DNA of 64,000 nucleotides from Streptomyces olindensis. Lineage in GTDB: Bacteria > Actinomycetota > Actinomycetes > Streptomycetales > Streptomycetaceae. The position numbers and the translations under genes were made by a program. The first letter of the stretch is position 1; the number at the start of each line of letters is the position of its first letter. The DNA is taken from contig JJOH01000006.1 of NCBI GenBank assembly GCA_000696115.1, forward strand, positions 1-64,000, read 5' to 3'. Of the stretch, positions 8,190-16,081 are shown in pieces. The notes beneath the pieces were generated by a model. That model was not told the DNA's origin, searched no databases, and saw nothing but the letters and a program-made list of their open reading frames with translations.

Positions 8190-9746
8190 CTACCTCCGAA
8201 TGCCGGTGGCGAAGGGAAGGGTGTTCACGAAGGCGCGGTGGTGCTCGCGGTCGCACCACTCCAGCTTGAGGTACGACTTTCCGGCCGAGGCCCTTATCGT
8301 GCGCTTGTCGCGCGCGAGGGCGTCGGGGGAGCGGGAGCTGACGGTGATGTAGCCGACGAGGTTGACGCCGGCGGCGCCGCTGGCGAGGTCCTCGCCGCGC
8401 TGGTCGAGCCGGGAGTTCGCGGCCACGTCGCGCGGGTCGACGGTGCGGTTCATCTTGGCGGCGCGGGACGCCTCGGCCTCGTCGTTGGTCTTCTCCGTGA
8501 GCATGCGCTCGATGGCGACCTCGGTGGGTTCGAGGTCCATGGTGACGGCGACCGTACGGATGACGTCCGGGGTGTGGACGAGCAGCGGGGCGAGGAAGTT
8601 GACGCCGACGGGGGTCATCGGCCATTCCTTCACCCAGGCGGTGGCGTGGCACCAAGGGGCGCGGGTGGAGGACTCGCGGGTCTTGGCCTGGAGATAGGTG
8701 GGCTCCATGGCGTCCAGCTCGGCCGGCCAGGCATTACGTTTCGTCATCGCCTGGATGTGGTCGATCGGGTGGTCCGGGTCGTACATGGAGTGGATCAGCG
8801 AGGACAGCCTGCTCTGGCCGAGGGGCTGGCGGACGCGGATGTCGGCCTCTTGGAGGCGCGAGCAGATGTCCGTGAGCTCGCGGGCCATGACGACGGCGAG
8901 TCCGGCGTCCCGGTCGACCTTGCCGCCGTGGGCGCGGGCGGCCCGGGCCATGGCGTTGGCCTCGGCGGCGAGGTCGCGGGTGTAGTGCATGCAGGCGACG
9001 AGGTAGGCGCGGTGCTGCTCGCTGCTGGTGGACACCATCGACTGGAGCTGGTCGTACGACTGCTGGAGCCAGCCCGGTGCCTTGTCGTCGCCGCGGACGG
9101 CGACGTCCTTGGCGTGGGCGTCCGGGTCGGCGGGGAGGGTGCGGGCCAGCATCTGCAGGCGGGTGACGAAGCCGTCGCCGTTGGCCACGTGCTTGAGCAG
9201 CGTGCCGAAGCGGTCGACCAGGGCCTCCTGGTCCTCGCTGTCGCGCAGGCCGACGCCGGGGCCCTCGATCTCGATGGCGGCGGTGACGGTCTTGCGGTCC
9301 GCGTGCAGCAGCACGGCGATCTCGTCCGGGCCGAAGGGGGCGGACAGCCAGGTGATGCGGCCGATGCCGGGGGGCGGGCCGATCTCGACCTCGCGGCCGT
9401 CGAGGTGGGTGCCGGCCTCGACGGCGGTGGAGCGGTAGGTGGCGCCCTGCTTGAGGGTGCGCTTGTAGCTGCGGTTGATCTCGAACCACTTGTAGAACGT
9501 GCGGTGTTTGTACGGCACGTACACCGCGGCCAGCGCCAGCATCGGGAACCCGGCGAGCAGCACGATGCGCAGGGACAGCACCGGGACGAGGAGTCCGCAC
9601 ATCATGCCGAGGAACGCGCCCACGACGATCAGGGCGATCTCGCCGGTCTCGCGGTTGCGGCCGATGATCGCGTTCGGCCGGGCGCGGCCGATCAGATATG
9701 TCCGGCGGGGCGTGACCGGATGGGACACGTGTGACTCGGTCGTCAA
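8190..9746 (-). CDS. PrgI/SCO6880-family type IV secretion membrane protein
   Basis: A 518-aa protein with two hydrophobic segments at about 33-53 and 58-75 and a large cytoplasmic part. The N-terminus (TYLIGRARPNAIIGRN) and the VYVPYKHRTFYKWF segment resemble the PrgI-like family often named SCO6880 in Streptomyces. The start is TTG: GGAGGTG lies 8 nt upstream, and TTGA overlaps the stop of the preceding gene by 4 nt. A GTG ten bases upstream is in another frame. It precedes the VirB4 ATPase by 6 nt and probably acts with it at the membrane. Confidence 0.8.
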   Translation of the reverse strand: MTTESHVSHPVTPRRTYLIGRARPNAIIGRNRETGEIALIVVGAFLGMMCGLLVPVLSLRIVLLAGFPMLALAAVYVPYKHRTFYKWFEINRSYKRTLKQGATYRSTAVEAGTHLDGREVEIGPPPGIGRITWLSAPFGPDEIAVLLHADRKTVTAAIEIEGPGVGLRDSEDQEALVDRFGTLLKHVANGDGFVTRLQMLARTLPADPDAHAKDVAVRGDDKAPGWLQQSYDQLQSMVSTSSEQHRAYLVACMHYTRDLAAEANAMARAARAHGGKVDRDAGLAVVMARELTDICSRLQEADIRVRQPLGQSRLSSLIHSMYDPDHPIDHIQAMTKRNAWPAELDAMEPTYLQAKTRESSTRAPWCHATAWVKEWPMTPVGVNFLAPLLVHTPDVIRTVAVTMDLEPTEVAIERMLTEKTNDEAEASRAAKMNRTVDPRDVAANSRLDQRGEDLASGAAGVNLVGYITVSSRSPDALARDKRTIRASAGKSYLKLEWCDREHHRAFVNTLPFATGIRR

Positions 9747-11074
9747 CGCCCTTCACCTCCCGTGCGGTTGGTACTGCTGTTGCGGGTGCTGCTGGCGTGG
9801 GGCGTGTTGACGGGGCTGCTCGAACGGGGGGCGGGTGCGGCGGAGGGGACAGATCCGCCGCCGCCGTTCGAGGGGCGCGTGCTGTGCGCGGCGACTCCGC
9901 CGGAGGCGGGGTTGCTGGGGCGCGGGGCGGAGGACTGGCTGCCTCCGCCGTTGTTGTCGGCGCGGGTGCTGTGGGTCTTGATGCCCTGCGCGACCAGGGA
10001 CGCCGGGGAGCTGATGACGGCCGCGGCCTTGCTCTCGGCGCCTCGCATGATGCGGTTGTTGCGGGAGCCGGCGATCTCGTCGCCGAAGCCGGGGACGAAG
10101 CGGTAGATCATCGCGCTGGCGAAGATGGCGAGCAGGATGATGGCGAGGCCGGAGACGACGGCGGAGAAGGCGTCGGGGCCGTCGTCGGCGGAGAGCGCGC
10201 CGGCGAGGCCGAGGACGATGACGATGACGGGCTTCACGAGGATGACCGCGATCATGATGCCGGCCCAGCGGCGGACGTGGCCCCAGAGGTTCTTGTCGAC
10301 GAGGCCGGCGTAGACGACGGTGCCGAGGAGGGCGCCGACGTAGAGGAGGGCCGCGCGGATGACGAGCTCCAGCCAGAGCACGCCGGCGGCGAGGATGCTG
10401 ACCAGGGAGACGACGATCAGCATGATGGGGCCGCCGCCGATGTCCTCGCCCTTCTTGAGGGCCTCGGAGAAGGTGCCGAAGAAGGCGTCGGTCTGGTCGC
10501 CGGTGGCTTTGGCGAGGACCTCGGTGATGCCGTCGGTCGCGGAGACGACGGTGTAGAGGATCAGCGGGGTGAAGGCGGAGGCGAGGACCGTGAGCCAGAG
10601 GAACCCGATGGCTTCGGACAGGGCGGTGGTCAGGGGGACGCCGCGGACGGCTCGCTTGGCGACGGCCAGCAGCCAGAGCAGGAGCGTGAGGATCGTCGAC
10701 GCGGCGAAGACGACGGCGTACTGCTGGAGGAACTTGGGGTTGGTGAAGTCGACGTTGGCGGTCTCCTTCACGGCGTCGCTGAGCTTGTCGACGGTCCAGG
10801 AGGCGGCGTCGGCACAGCCCTTGGCGAGGGAGGAGAGGGGGTCGAGGGTGGAGGTGGGGTTGATGGAGGGGTTGCCTCCGCCCGTACCGCTCCCGCTGCC
10901 GGTGTCGCCTTCGCAGATGTCGCGGGCCTCGCCCCTGAGGAGGTCGCACGCGTTGTTGCTGGGTGACGGGGACGGAGTGGGGGCGGCGAAGGCACGGGTT
11001 GCCAACAGGACCGTGGCCGTCTGCACCGCCGTGACCGCTGCGGCGAGCTTGAGTACGTGGCGCTTACCGGGCAT
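9743..11074 (-). CDS. TrbL/VirB6-like polytopic membrane protein
   Basis: A 443-aa protein. A signal-like segment (about 6-30, ending TRAFAAP) precedes a Ser/Pro/Gly linker, then about six to seven hydrophobic helices between residues 120 and 345, then a disordered Ser/Asn/Gly/Pro tail with NGGGGS-type repeats. The topology matches TrbL/VirB6 channel components. It overlaps the preceding NTF2-like gene by 11 nt and the following gene by 4 nt, so the locus is translated as a coupled unit. The assignment rests mainly on topology and neighbours. Confidence 0.72.
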   Translation of the reverse strand: MPGKRHVLKLAAAVTAVQTATVLLATRAFAAPTPSPSPSNNACDLLRGEARDICEGDTGSGSGTGGGNPSINPTSTLDPLSSLAKGCADAASWTVDKLSDAVKETANVDFTNPKFLQQYAVVFAASTILTLLLWLLAVAKRAVRGVPLTTALSEAIGFLWLTVLASAFTPLILYTVVSATDGITEVLAKATGDQTDAFFGTFSEALKKGEDIGGGPIMLIVVSLVSILAAGVLWLELVIRAALLYVGALLGTVVYAGLVDKNLWGHVRRWAGIMIAVILVKPVIVIVLGLAGALSADDGPDAFSAVVSGLAIILLAIFASAMIYRFVPGFGDEIAGSRNNRIMRGAESKAAAVISSPASLVAQGIKTHSTRADNNGGGSQSSAPRPSNPASGGVAAHSTRPSNGGGGSVPSAAPAPRSSSPVNTPHASSTRNSSTNRTGGEGR

Positions 11075-11891
11075 AGGTGTACCCTCCGTACTCCTCGACA
11101 GCCTTGGTCATGTCCTCTGCGGTGGATGCTCTTTGGTCGCGTCCGACCGGGACGGGGCCGTCCTCCTGGGTGAAGTCGGTGACCTTCCAGTCACCGTCGA
11201 CCCACTTCAACTGGTAGGTCGTCGTGTACCAGCTCTCGGTCACGGGGTTGGTGGAGCCCTCCCCCGACAGGCCGAAGAGGGATGTGTACCAGAGCGCGAC
11301 CGTGGCGGTGCTGCCGCTGAAGGACGTGACCTTGGTGCCGACCGGGATGACGCGGGAGACGAAGGTCTGACCGCTTGGCGCGGCGCCGTCCTTGTCCAGG
11401 CCGATCTTCTCGAGGAAGCTCTGCCGGGAGTAGACCTGGTCGAAACGCGGCAGCTGGGCGGCAGCGACGTCGGGTGCGTACACGGTGTTGACGATCGCGT
11501 GCCGCTTTTCCGTGTTGTACATGTCAGCGGACCCGAGCGCGATGCCGTAATTGGTGGCGGCGGACTGGGCACCCTGCTTGTCCTGGGCATAGCCCGTGGG
11601 GATTCCGTCCGTCTTCGCCCCCACTGGTCGCTTTCCGGAGGGTGCCGTAGCCGAGGTCTCCGGCTTGCTGCCGGAACCGTCCGTCGAAGACGACGAATCA
11701 CCACCCCCCCGATTCGCGAAGGCGATCGCTGCGATCAGGAGGACCACCACGCCTACCACCGTCACCAGGCTGCGGGACGAGGAGCGTGGGCCGCGGCGGG
11801 GGGTGCCGTAGGGGTCGGTGTCCGTGCCGGGCAGGCGGGTGCGGGTCTGGCCCGTGCCGCCGTAGGGCTCGCGCTCGTCACCGAGACTCAT
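11064..11891 (-). CDS. TcpC/VirB8-like NTF2-fold membrane protein
   Basis: A 275-aa bitopic protein: a cytoplasmic N-terminus rich in RLPGTDTDPYGTPRRG, one transmembrane helix (about 40-57, SLVTVVGVVVLLIAAIAF), a Ser/Gly linker and a C-terminal extracytoplasmic domain. The pattern TESWYTTTYQLKWVDGDWKV fits the NTF2-like fold of VirB8/TcpC conjugation proteins. The start chosen is the ATG of MSLGDEREPYGG, where homologous proteins would begin; the frame is open further upstream. It probably scaffolds the channel at the membrane. Confidence 0.7.
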   Translation of the reverse strand: MSLGDEREPYGGTGQTRTRLPGTDTDPYGTPRRGPRSSSRSLVTVVGVVVLLIAAIAFANRGGGDSSSSTDGSGSKPETSATAPSGKRPVGAKTDGIPTGYAQDKQGAQSAATNYGIALGSADMYNTEKRHAIVNTVYAPDVAAAQLPRFDQVYSRQSFLEKIGLDKDGAAPSGQTFVSRVIPVGTKVTSFSGSTATVALWYTSLFGLSGEGSTNPVTESWYTTTYQLKWVDGDWKVTDFTQEDGPVPVGRDQRASTAEDMTKAVEEYGGYTYAR

Positions 11892-12083
11892 GCCGCGTAC
11901 GCCCCCTCGACGTCGTGCGGAGACACTTCGTACTCCTCGTACGACGGTAGCCGTGCTGGTTCCCGCGCGGGCGCGGTGTGGTGACTCGACATCAGGGAAA
12001 CGCAACCTCAGCCGGTGGGCACGACGGGCGGGTGGGATGGAGGGCGAGCCGGGCTTGCCCGGCCGGGGCGGACGGTGCCCGGC

Positions 12084-12392
12084 CTACACGGCCATGCCGT
12101 ACACGATGGTGAAGAGCGTGCCGAGGGAGCCGATGATGAAGACTCCTGTGAGGCCGGCGATGATGAGGCCCTTGCCCTGTTCCGCGCTGAAGGTGTCGCG
12201 GAGGGCCGTGGCACCGATGCGCTGCTTGGCGGCGCCCCAGATGGCGATGCCGAGGCAGATCAGGATGGCCACCGCCATCACGACCTCGATCATCACCTTG
12301 GCCTCGTTGCCCAGGCTGCCGAAGGGGCCCCAGTCCGGAGCGATCCCGCCGATGATGGTGTTGATGTCTCCCTTATCGGCCGCAAAGAGCAT
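12084..12392 (-). CDS. VirB2/TrbC-like small membrane protein
   Basis: A 102-aa protein with two long hydrophobic segments (about 30-50, VMIEVVMAVAILICLGIAIW, and about 75-98, GLIIAGLTGVFIIGSLGTLF) separated by a short basic loop. This is the topology of VirB2/TrbC pilin-like subunits, here without a cleaved signal peptide. The start is taken at MLFAADKGD with GGCGGTG about 7 nt upstream; an in-frame ATG at 12425 would add 11 residues. It is the first gene of the six-gene locus, 192 nt before the next, a gap consistent with higher expression of this subunit. Confidence 0.7.
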   Translation of the reverse strand: MLFAADKGDINTIIGGIAPDWGPFGSLGNEAKVMIEVVMAVAILICLGIAIWGAAKQRIGATALRDTFSAEQGKGLIIAGLTGVFIIGSLGTLFTIVYGMAV

Positions 12393-12761
12393 GTAAGTCA
12401 CCGCCCCTGTTGGGTAGTTCCGCATCCTCTGCGGTCGTGCAGAGGTCAGGCCTCATTCTCGCCGACAATGACGCTGTCGTATGTCGACTTGGCGTCATTG
12501 ATTGGCGGGTTTCGTACGAATACCTTGCCACCGTTCGGCGCCGGCCCCTAAGGGAGGCGACGGACGGTGTACGAAGGATCGTATGGTCACTCTGTGTATC
12601 ACGACAGGTCACGCCGGGCAATGAGGCCTGAGCGAAACCTGGGGTGCGGTTCCGTCGTTGTGCCCTCTTGCGATTTTTCTCACCTTTCCGTGCGGTTTCT
12701 GACGGCTGGTCGGGTGAGTGGTCGCGCCGGTGTTCCCCGGGTGAAGGCTACCCGGCACGGC
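12393..12761. promoter_or_regulatory. Upstream region of the type IV secretion-like locus with palindromes
   Basis: There is no convincing gene here. Symmetrical elements suggest operators for the minus-strand locus: a 9-bp perfect inverted repeat CAATGACGC (12466-12474) / GCGTCATTG (12492-12500), and a perfect 10-bp palindrome TTCGTACGAA (12511-12520). A related GTACGAAGGATCGTAT lies near 12569. The stretch is more AT-rich than its surroundings, as promoters here usually are. I could not single out a -35/-10 pair with confidence. Confidence 0.5.
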
Positions 12762-12795
12762 GAACGGGCCGCGGCTGGGTTGCCGCGGCCCGTTC
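12762..12795. terminator. Hairpin terminator after the S53 peptidase
   Basis: Arms 12762-12774 and 12783-12795 form a 13-bp perfect GC-rich stem (GAACGGGCCGCGG) with an 8-nt loop and no T tract. It lies 75 nt beyond the stop of the minus-strand peptidase gene. Streptomyces terminators often lack a U tract. Confidence 0.7.
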
Positions 12796-12870
12796 CTCCC
12801 CTGCCCGCGTCGGGCCCCCACGGCCCTCGGCGGTGTTCCTCGGTGACGGTCCGTCACGAGGTGGTGGGTG

Positions 12871-14160
12871 TCAGCCGGTGAAGGCGCCGAGTCCCTGGGG
12901 GGTGCCCCAGCCGGTCGGGCCGTCGTAGCCCGTCCGGGCGGTGCAGAAGTAGCTGGTGGCGCAGGTTCCGTTGCTGCCGCTGGTGACGTCGTTCAGGGCG
13001 GAGGTGTTCGCGTAGGGGAACGCGGCCGGGTAGGAGCCGCTGGACGGGGTGCCCGCGAGGGCGTAGACGCTCGCGATGATCGGGGCGGAGGCGCTGGTGC
13101 CGCCGTAGGTGGCCCAGCCCTGGCCGTCGGCGCCGTAGGTGTCGTAGACGGAGACGCCGGTCGCCGGGTCGGCGACGGCCGAGACGTCGGCGATGGTGCG
13201 CCTGGCGCAGCCGGTGTCGGTCTGCCAGGCGGGCTTGCTGTCGTAGGCGGAGCAGCCGGAGCCGGTGCCCTCGGTGCTGCTGGTCGACCAGACGCTCTCG
13301 GTCCAGCCGCGGGTGGTGGAGGAGGCGGTGAGGCTGGTGCCGCCCACGGAGGTCACGTACCGGGACGCCGCCGGGTACTCGGCGCCGTAGCCCGCGTCGC
13401 CCGCGCTGACGGTGATGGCGACGCCGGGGTGGTTGAAGTAGGTGGAGTCGTACGTCGCGTCGGCGGAGGACTCGCCGCCGCCGTAGCTGTTGGAGACGTA
13501 CTTCGCGCCCAGGGCGACGGCCTCGTTGACGGCCGTGCCGAGGTTGGTCATGGTGGCGGACTTGGCCTCGACGAGGGTGATGTGGCAGTTCGGGCAGACC
13601 GCGCCGGCCATGTCCAGGTCGAGGGAGATCTCGGCGGCCCAGCCGCTGTTGGGGGCGGGCAGGGAGGTGGTGGAGCCGGTCTGGCCGACCTTCTTGAAGC
13701 AGCCGTTCGCGGTGGTGCAGGCGGGCAGGCCGTAGTGCGAGCGGTAGGCGGCGAGGTCCGACTCGGCGTTCGGGTCGTCGTAGGCGTCGACGATGGCGAT
13801 GGTCCGGCCGGTGCCGTTGTTCGCGGAGGCGGAGGTCAGGCCGTAGGCGGCGCGCAGGTCGGCGGGGCCGTAGCCGGAGGGGCTGGTGGCGTCGGCGGCC
13901 TTGGCGGAGATGCCGTGCTGCTGCTGGAAGGCGGTGCGGCCGCCCGTGACGCGCAGGGCGTTGCAGGCCATCTCGCCCTGGTGGCGGGGGAGGGCGCAGG
14001 AGCGGGTCCAGGTGACCTGGGGGGCGCTCGCCCGGGCGGTGTCCGCGTGGGCGGCGGTGGCGAGGCCGGTGAGGAGGAGGGCGGCGGTGGCGGTGACGGC
14101 GGAGCCGATGCGGCGCCATCTGCGGCGGCCGGCGGCGGAGTCGGTGGGTGTCGTGCGCAA
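12871..14160 (-). CDS. Secreted S53 (sedolisin-type) serine peptidase
   Basis: A 429-aa exported protease. The signal peptide spans about 1-39 (RRRWRRIGS, hydrophobic core, AAHAD). The sedolisin catalytic set is visible: E177 and D181 in WAAEISLDLDM, D255 of the oxyanion site in SAGDAGYGAEYPA, and nucleophile S356 in YGGTSASAP. The large activation propeptide of classical sedolisins is missing; only about 60-90 residues precede the catalytic domain. An inverted repeat about 95-115 nt upstream (14254-14276) may be an operator. Extracellular protein digestion is the expected role. Confidence 0.9.
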   Translation of the reverse strand: MRTTPTDSAAGRRRWRRIGSAVTATAALLLTGLATAAHADTARASAPQVTWTRSCALPRHQGEMACNALRVTGGRTAFQQQHGISAKAADATSPSGYGPADLRAAYGLTSASANNGTGRTIAIVDAYDDPNAESDLAAYRSHYGLPACTTANGCFKKVGQTGSTTSLPAPNSGWAAEISLDLDMAGAVCPNCHITLVEAKSATMTNLGTAVNEAVALGAKYVSNSYGGGESSADATYDSTYFNHPGVAITVSAGDAGYGAEYPAASRYVTSVGGTSLTASSTTRGWTESVWSTSSTEGTGSGCSAYDSKPAWQTDTGCARRTIADVSAVADPATGVSVYDTYGADGQGWATYGGTSASAPIIASVYALAGTPSSGSYPAAFPYANTSALNDVTSGSNGTCATSYFCTARTGYDGPTGWGTPQGLGAFTG

Positions 14161-14253
14161 GGTACAGCCTCCTGGCAGTGGTGGACAGAGGCCTGCGGGT
14201 GGGGTTCCGCCGGTGTGGTTCCCGGCGGGGGCGGCGACCCGCGACGACGATCG

Positions 14254-14276
14254 CTTGTTGGGTACGTGACAACAAG
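14254..14276. promoter_or_regulatory. Inverted repeat upstream of the S53 peptidase
   Basis: CTTGTTG (14254-14260) and CAACAAG (14270-14276) are 7-bp arms 9 nt apart, 94-116 nt upstream of the peptidase start. The size and symmetry suit a dimeric repressor site. The TTGTTG core recurs in the operator array at 15032-15093 near the TetR gene, which may be coincidence. Confidence 0.4.
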
Positions 14277-14422
14277 ACGGGTTTCGGAATCCTGACTTCC
14301 GCCTTACTGAAAGGGGTGCGGTGCATACCGGCCGATGACGGGCCGATGGCCGGCGAATGGCCGCGGCTTGACCCGGGGGGGGAGGAGGAGGGGCGGATCG
14401 GCTCGGCCCAAGGGGCCCGGAA

Positions 14423-15016
14423 TCAGCGGGGCTTGAGGCCGTGCAGGAGGAGGTGGACCAGTTCGTCGATGCCGTCGAGGGCCGTCCCGGGCGCGAGCAT
14501 GCCGCCCGCCGCGAAGGAGGCGATGCCCTGGAGGGTGGCGCCGGTCAGCAGGGTGAGGTGCTGCGGGTCGCCCGCGACGATCTCGCCGCGCTTCTGGGCG
14601 TCGGCGATGACCCGCTCGAGTGAGCCCACCGTTCGGTCGACGGCCGCCGCCATCTGCTCCGAGGCGTCCGGCTCGTGCTTGCGGGCGTACATCAGCTCCA
14701 GCAACTCGGCGTTGTCGATCGCGAAGGCGAGATAGGCCCGGGCGAGGCCGGTGAGCCGCTGTTCCAGGGGGAGGGCGGGGTCGTCGGCGCCCTCCAGGGC
14801 CTGGCCCAGCCGGTCGTATCCGGCCAGCGCCAGGGCGTTGAGCAGGGCCTGCTTGTCCTTGAAGTGGCGGCCGGGGGCCGCGTGGCTCACGCCCGCCTCG
14901 CGGGCCAGTTCGCGCAGCGAGAGCGCGCCCACCCCCTTCTCCCGCAGGGTGCGCTCGGCGCCCGCGAGCAGGGTGGAGCGCAGGTCTCCGTGGTGGTAGG
15001 GGCGGCTCTCCGGCAT
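14423..15016 (-). CDS. TetR family transcriptional regulator
   Basis: A 197-aa repressor. The N-terminal helix-turn-helix (LSLRELAREAGVSHAAPGRHF, about residues 31-51) is followed by a divergent ligand-binding domain of the WHG/TetR_C type. The start is the ATG of MPESRPYHHGDL; a TACGAT -10 box lies 6 nt upstream, so the mRNA is probably leaderless and the open frame further upstream is promoter. It is divergent from a short-chain dehydrogenase and shares a 98-bp promoter region containing four 18-bp-spaced repeats. It most likely represses both genes. Confidence 0.9.
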   Translation of the reverse strand: MPESRPYHHGDLRSTLLAGAERTLREKGVGALSLRELAREAGVSHAAPGRHFKDKQALLNALALAGYDRLGQALEGADDPALPLEQRLTGLARAYLAFAIDNAELLELMYARKHEPDASEQMAAAVDRTVGSLERVIADAQKRGEIVAGDPQHLTLLTGATLQGIASFAAGGMLAPGTALDGIDELVHLLLHGLKPR

Positions 15017-15022
15017 GCGCAC

Positions 15023-15107
15023 ATCGTAGCCCGATGTTGACGACGTCATCATTGTTGGCGCTGGCACCATTGTTGTCATTGACAGCATTGTTGGCGGCGC
15101 CTACATT
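15023..15107. promoter_or_regulatory. Divergent TetR/SDR promoters with 4 x 18-bp operator array
   Basis: CATTGTTG occurs exactly at 15050, 15068 and 15086, with a weaker copy CGATGTTG at 15032, all at an 18-bp period. The SDR promoter is near-consensus: TTGACA 15079-15084, 17-nt spacer, TACATT 15102-15107, ATG six nt later. The TetR promoter on the minus strand has -10 TACGAT at 15023-15028. The repeats flank and fill both promoters, so a bound regulator would block both. Confidence 0.75.
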
Positions 15108-15113
15108 CGGTGC

Positions 15114-16046
15114 ATGGCTGAGACAACGGACAGCAAGAGCAGCGCCGCGTGGAGCGCGCGCCGCCTCCCCGACCTCACCGGGCGGACCGTCGTCGTCACC
15201 GGTGCCAACAGCGGCATCGGCCTCACGGCGACCGACGCGCTGGCCCGCGCGGGGGCGCACGTCGTCCTCGCCGTCCGGGACCCGGAGCGCGGCCGGGCCG
15301 CGGCGGCCACCGTGCACGGCAGCACCGAGGTGCGCCGGCTGGACCTCGCGGACCTGTCCTCCGTACGGGCCTTCGCGGAGGCCTGGCGGGAGCCGCTGCA
15401 CGTCCTCGTCAACAACGCCGGCGTGATGATGCTGCCGAGGCAGCGCACCAAGGACGGCTTCGAGATGCAGTTCGGCACGAACCACCTCGGGCACTTCGCC
15501 CTGACGAACCTGCTGCTGCCGCACCTCACCGACCGCGTGGTCACCGTCTCCTCGGGCGCCCACCGCTGGGGCGGCGCGCGGATCGCCTTCGACGACCTGG
15601 ACATGACGTCGCACTACACCCCGCAGCGCGCCTACGCCCAGTCCAAGCTGGCCAACCTCCTGTTCACGCTCGAACTCCAGCGCCGGCTGACGGAGGCGGG
15701 CTCGACGGTCCGCGCCCTGGCCGCCCACCCCGGCTACGCGGCCACCAACCTCCAGAGCCACGCGGCCCACCCGGCGGCACGCGCCCTCATGCGCCTCGGC
15801 AACCGGTTCTTCGCCCAGGACGACAAGGCCGGCGCCCTCCCCACCCTCTACGCCGCCACCCAGGACCTGCCCGGCGCGAGCTACGTCGGCCCCGACGGCC
15901 TCGGCGAGCTGCGCGGCGCCCCGACCCTGGTGGGCCGTTCCCGCGCGGCCAGCGACCCGCTGACGGCCCGTCGGCTGTGGCGGGTGTCGGAGGAGCTGAC
16001 GGGGACCTCCTTCCCCCTCGCGCGGGACGAACAGACCCGCGTCTGA
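15114..16046 (+). CDS. Short-chain dehydrogenase/reductase
   Basis: A 310-aa NAD(P)-dependent oxidoreductase. The Rossmann motif TGANSGIG is at 29-36, then the structural NNAGVM, catalytic serine in VTVSSGAHR and active-site Y174xxxK178 (YAQSKLAN). Overall it resembles retinol dehydrogenase/protochlorophyllide-reductase-like SDRs that act on lipophilic carbonyls. The leaderless start is supported by TTGACA-17-TACATT and the ATG 6 nt after the -10. It is divergent from the TetR gene, which probably regulates it in response to the enzyme's substrate. Confidence 0.9.
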   Translation: MAETTDSKSSAAWSARRLPDLTGRTVVVTGANSGIGLTATDALARAGAHVVLAVRDPERGRAAAATVHGSTEVRRLDLADLSSVRAFAEAWREPLHVLVNNAGVMMLPRQRTKDGFEMQFGTNHLGHFALTNLLLPHLTDRVVTVSSGAHRWGGARIAFDDLDMTSHYTPQRAYAQSKLANLLFTLELQRRLTEAGSTVRALAAHPGYAATNLQSHAAHPAARALMRLGNRFFAQDDKAGALPTLYAATQDLPGASYVGPDGLGELRGAPTLVGRSRAASDPLTARRLWRVSEELTGTSFPLARDEQTRV

Positions 16047-16081
16047 CGCTCTTCTCACCTTCGTCGGGCACAGTCCCTGCG

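Noticed and set aside
6153..9734. 1193-codon plus-strand frame opposite the secretion-like locus
   Set aside because: The translation is compositionally aberrant (HRRG, GDDG runs) and lies entirely over well-supported minus-strand genes.
9734..9756. GTG at 9756 as start of the PrgI/SCO6880-like gene
   Set aside because: It is in a different reading frame; TTG 9746 is in frame, has GGAGGTG upstream and overlaps the previous stop.
4930..12800. Integrative conjugative element boundaries around the secretion-like genes
   Set aside because: No integrase, excisionase, relaxase, tRNA gene or long flanking direct repeats were seen; the 24-bp repeat at 4930 is purely local.
15032..15093. Short regularly spaced repeats as a possible CRISPR array
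   Set aside because: The unit is only 8 bp at an 18-bp period within a promoter, with no spacer-sized intervals and no cas genes.
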